Source of the DNA: Altererythrobacter sp.
GTDB taxonomy: Bacteria; Pseudomonadota; Alphaproteobacteria; Sphingomonadales; Sphingomonadaceae
Direction: 5' to 3'
Assembly: GCA_017308255.1 (NCBI GenBank)
Contig: JAFKFN010000002.1
Location: 186,001 to 250,000, forward strand
DNA length: 64,000 nucleotides
Part shown: positions 62,505 through 64,000 of the stretch, one piece after another
Numbering within the stretch: position 1 is the stretch's first letter
Layout: each line of letters begins with the position of its first letter
The notes under the pieces: generated by a model
Database searches by the model: none
The model's input: only the letters and a program-made list of their open reading frames with translations
What the model was told of the DNA's origin: nothing
Translations under genes and position numbers: made by a program

Positions 62505-62617
62505 GGCGAACAGCTAGGGAACATGCGCGGGGCGCGCAAGCACGCGATGGGTTTCTCGGTGGAACCCGCATGGCCGAAACCCGTTCCTCGCCGCAGGACG
62601 GAACCATGGAGGAAACC

Positions 62618-62962
62618 ATGCGTACCCTCACACTCGCCAGCGCCGCCGCACTGGCCCTCGCAATCGCTCCCACCGCGCTCCAGGCCCAGGAACATCACAC
62701 CCCGCGCACCGATGCCGCGCGGTCGGAAATGCCCACTACGGCCGAAGCCAACCGCCAGGCGCTGCCAGGGCCGCCGACCACGGAAATCATCCCCGCGCGC
62801 GGCCCCGGTCAGCCCGAAACCGTGGTCACCACTTATCCCGGCAACCTCACCCCGCCACCCCTGGCCGCATTGGACAAGGACTACCCCCTCTGTTCCCGCA
62901 CCCGGCACGACAACTGTCGGAACCGGGGCGAAGGTAGCCACGAGGTGGGCAAGGGCGGCTGA
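62618..62962 (+). CDS. exported hypothetical protein (114 aa)
   Basis: A signal peptide (residues 1-23, ending LQAQ) is followed by a Pro/Thr-rich region and a C-terminal DYPLCSRTRHDNCRNRGEG with two cysteines, a tail seen in many sphingomonad periplasmic proteins of unknown role. GGAGG lies 6 bp before the ATG, so the start is well supported. It diverges from uvrD. Confidence 0.75.
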   Translation: MRTLTLASAAALALAIAPTALQAQEHHTPRTDAARSEMPTTAEANRQALPGPPTTEIIPARGPGQPETVVTTYPGNLTPPPLAALDKDYPLCSRTRHDNCRNRGEGSHEVGKGG

Positions 62963-63027
62963 TTCCCGCCAGGCCGGCGAGCACCCTGCTCACTCCCCCC
63001 GAGGGTGGTCGTCGGCTTCCCCGGAGC

Positions 63028-63189
63028 TCAGCAGCTTTCGGTCACCAGCTTCATCGCCTCGAAATCAAGCGTCAGCCGGCTCCTGCGGAAGAAGCTGTGC
63101 GAGATGATGCCGGTAGTCTGGAAGGGGAAAGCCGCTAGGGGCTGCGGCCGCCGGGGGTATAGATGCCCGGCAGGGTCGCCCCGCGTCAC
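63028..63189 (-). pseudogene. C-terminal remnant of a retropepsin-like aspartic protease
   Basis: On the minus strand an open frame reads FPFQTTGIISHSFFRRSRLT and on to LDFEAMKLVTESC before a stop at 63028-63030. This matches the end of the retropepsin-like family (ends of the type GIxSHxFFRRYxLTLDF). Only about 50 residues are present and the upstream frame is short (a stop follows about 15 codons further), so the N-terminal domain with the catalytic Asp is missing. A GTG at 63187-63189 could start it but does not look genuine. Confidence 0.45.
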
Positions 63190-63215
63190 GGTGGCGTGAG
63201 CGCGGCAAGGGGGGG

Positions 63216-63620
63216 GTGCCGGTGCCGCAATCTACGCGTCCGTTCGACTGGTGGTCGCGCATGCTACTGGAGGTGCGCCGGGGATGGGCCGCCTATCTCG
63301 GTATTGGCGCGCTGCTTCTCGCCATGTTCGGGATTCTTGTCGGCGAGAACGTTTTTGAAGGGGCGAGGGGGAAGCCTACCACTGCGACGATAATTGCCCT
63401 TCGCTATTATGGCGGCGGCCGGTCATATCCATCTGGCGGCTTTTCCGTGATTGCGAAGTCAGACGATGGCTTGATTGCTGCAAGATGGATTCCGCCCGGC
63501 ATGGCTAGTCAGTGCAAGGTTGGTTCGCGCATATCCGCTGTTCGGATCGGAGCCGCCCTTCGGCTCGATTCCTGGCCGTGCAGAGCCATTCCAAAGGCCG
63601 CGGGGCGTAGCGGAAAATGA
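63216..63620 (+). CDS. membrane-anchored hypothetical protein (134 aa)
   Basis: A single hydrophobic helix (about 26-45, WAAYLGIGALLLAMFGILV) is followed by a polar domain with YYGGGRSYPSGGFSVIAKSDDG, and two cysteines (C103, C122) that might pair. A GTG start (63216) is used; a GTG two codons later is also possible. Base composition is somewhat below the genome average. I recognise no family. It is followed by a frameshifted gene. Confidence 0.65.
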   Translation: MPVPQSTRPFDWWSRMLLEVRRGWAAYLGIGALLLAMFGILVGENVFEGARGKPTTATIIALRYYGGGRSYPSGGFSVIAKSDDGLIAARWIPPGMASQCKVGSRISAVRIGAALRLDSWPCRAIPKAAGRSGK

Positions 63621-63676
63621 CTGAGTGTCTGCTTTCGAGCCATTGCGGACATTCGGAGGCGAGGTAAGCTATCGAC

Positions 63677-64000
63677 GTGAGACCACTTTGGCCCATTGAG
63701 CGAGCCGCGTTGGAGGCAACGGCCCAAGGGAACCCCGCCTTGGCAGATGCAATCCTCGCGCAGGCTAATTCAGCAAGGGTGACGAACTTCGACAACACCG
63801 GCCACGGCTTCTTTTCTACTCTAAGCATCTCGCCAGATGCTCCCGGCTTCCAGATCAATCGCATCTCGATGGCGCGCATGGCACCGTGCAGGGCGTCCCA
63901 AACGGTATGGGCTTCGTGGTTTTTCTCAAAGAGGGCCGCATTCGCACCATTGAAGGCTACGGTTACGGCGATCCCACACTCGACCTGGACTTCGAGTTGA
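63677..64000 (+). pseudogene. frameshifted conserved hypothetical gene, 3' end outside window
   Basis: A GTG start gives RPLWPIERAALEATAQGNPA up to STLSISPDAP. From there the coding pattern continues in another frame: RLPDQSHLDGAHGTVQGVPN, then GMGFVVFLKEGRIRTIEGYG, to the window end. One missing C in the run at 63842-63844 (CCC where CCCC restores the frame) explains the break. The restored protein resembles a family of small hypothetical proteins (HGFF...DGxHGxVxG...GFVVFLxxGRI..IEGYxYG) sometimes near toxins. It is either a real inactivation or a sequencing error. Confidence 0.6.

Overview
The window is a 64 kb, GC-rich (roughly two-thirds GC by eye) chromosomal segment of an alphaproteobacterium, almost certainly of the order Sphingomonadales. 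The call rests on the pckA / chvI-chvG-hprK-rapZ-EIIA-HPr cluster (alphaproteobacterial), CpdR, UrcA and SapC family proteins, the CobS-type AAA protein, and long palindromic intergenic repeats of the kind known from sphingomonads. It is mostly core genome: no phage, IS element, CRISPR array or rRNA operon was seen. One tRNA gene (Val-GAC) is present.

Layout. 1-3150 (minus): hisG-hisD-nusB-thiL, tightly coupled, with thiL cut by the window edge. 3.2-7.9 kb: DUF2332, UrcA, LtrA and a bolA-GST-pirin operon, then a divergent DnaJ-domain gene. 8.5-15.9 kb (minus): a run of twelve small genes for detoxification or redox enzymes (three GSTs, three VOC proteins, GFA, DUF899, SRPBCC, DHFR-like, a double DUF1428, DoxX), headed by a divergent HxlR regulator with two operator-like repeats at its start codon. 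16.6-24.8 kb: GST, orphan cobS, a 55-residue gene with rnk, a class A PBP, truA, fmt, recR and a low-GC foreign-looking ORF. 24.9-32.5 kb: pckA divergent from the ChvI/ChvG two-component system, HprK/RapZ/EIIA/HPr regulatory PTS, an rRNA methyltransferase and a META-domain lipoprotein. 32.9-42.1 kb: lipoprotein, rmuC, fhs, a Cys-rich four-helix protein, a phytanoyl-CoA dioxygenase-like protein, def, a PAS-GGDEF-EAL-PilZ protein and a tiny DHp-like protein. 42.2-53.4 kb: DUF885 peptidase, methyltransferase, alaS, K+/H+ antiporter, FAD monooxygenase, icd, tRNA-Val. 53.4-64 kb: cpdR, N-formylglutamate amidohydrolase, a candidate sRNA, sapC, FAD-linked oxidase, a DEAD-box helicase, a GIY-YIG gene between two repeats, uvrD, exported proteins, a protease remnant and a frameshifted gene at the edge.

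How the genes work together. The regulatory PTS proteins and ChvG/ChvI probably link carbon and nitrogen status and envelope stress to pckA. The HxlR operon looks like an inducible electrophile/oxidant response. Translation genes (def, fmt, truA, alaS, the rRNA methyltransferase) are scattered.

The most intriguing signals are: (1) a 76-109 bp palindromic repeat family with seven copies, two of which share a private arm variant and bracket a GIY-YIG nuclease gene; (2) the HxlR-controlled twelve-gene set; (3) a candidate small RNA with an anti-Shine-Dalgarno motif and a strong terminator at about 54.9-55.0 kb. All functions are inferred from reading the sequence; no database search was possible.
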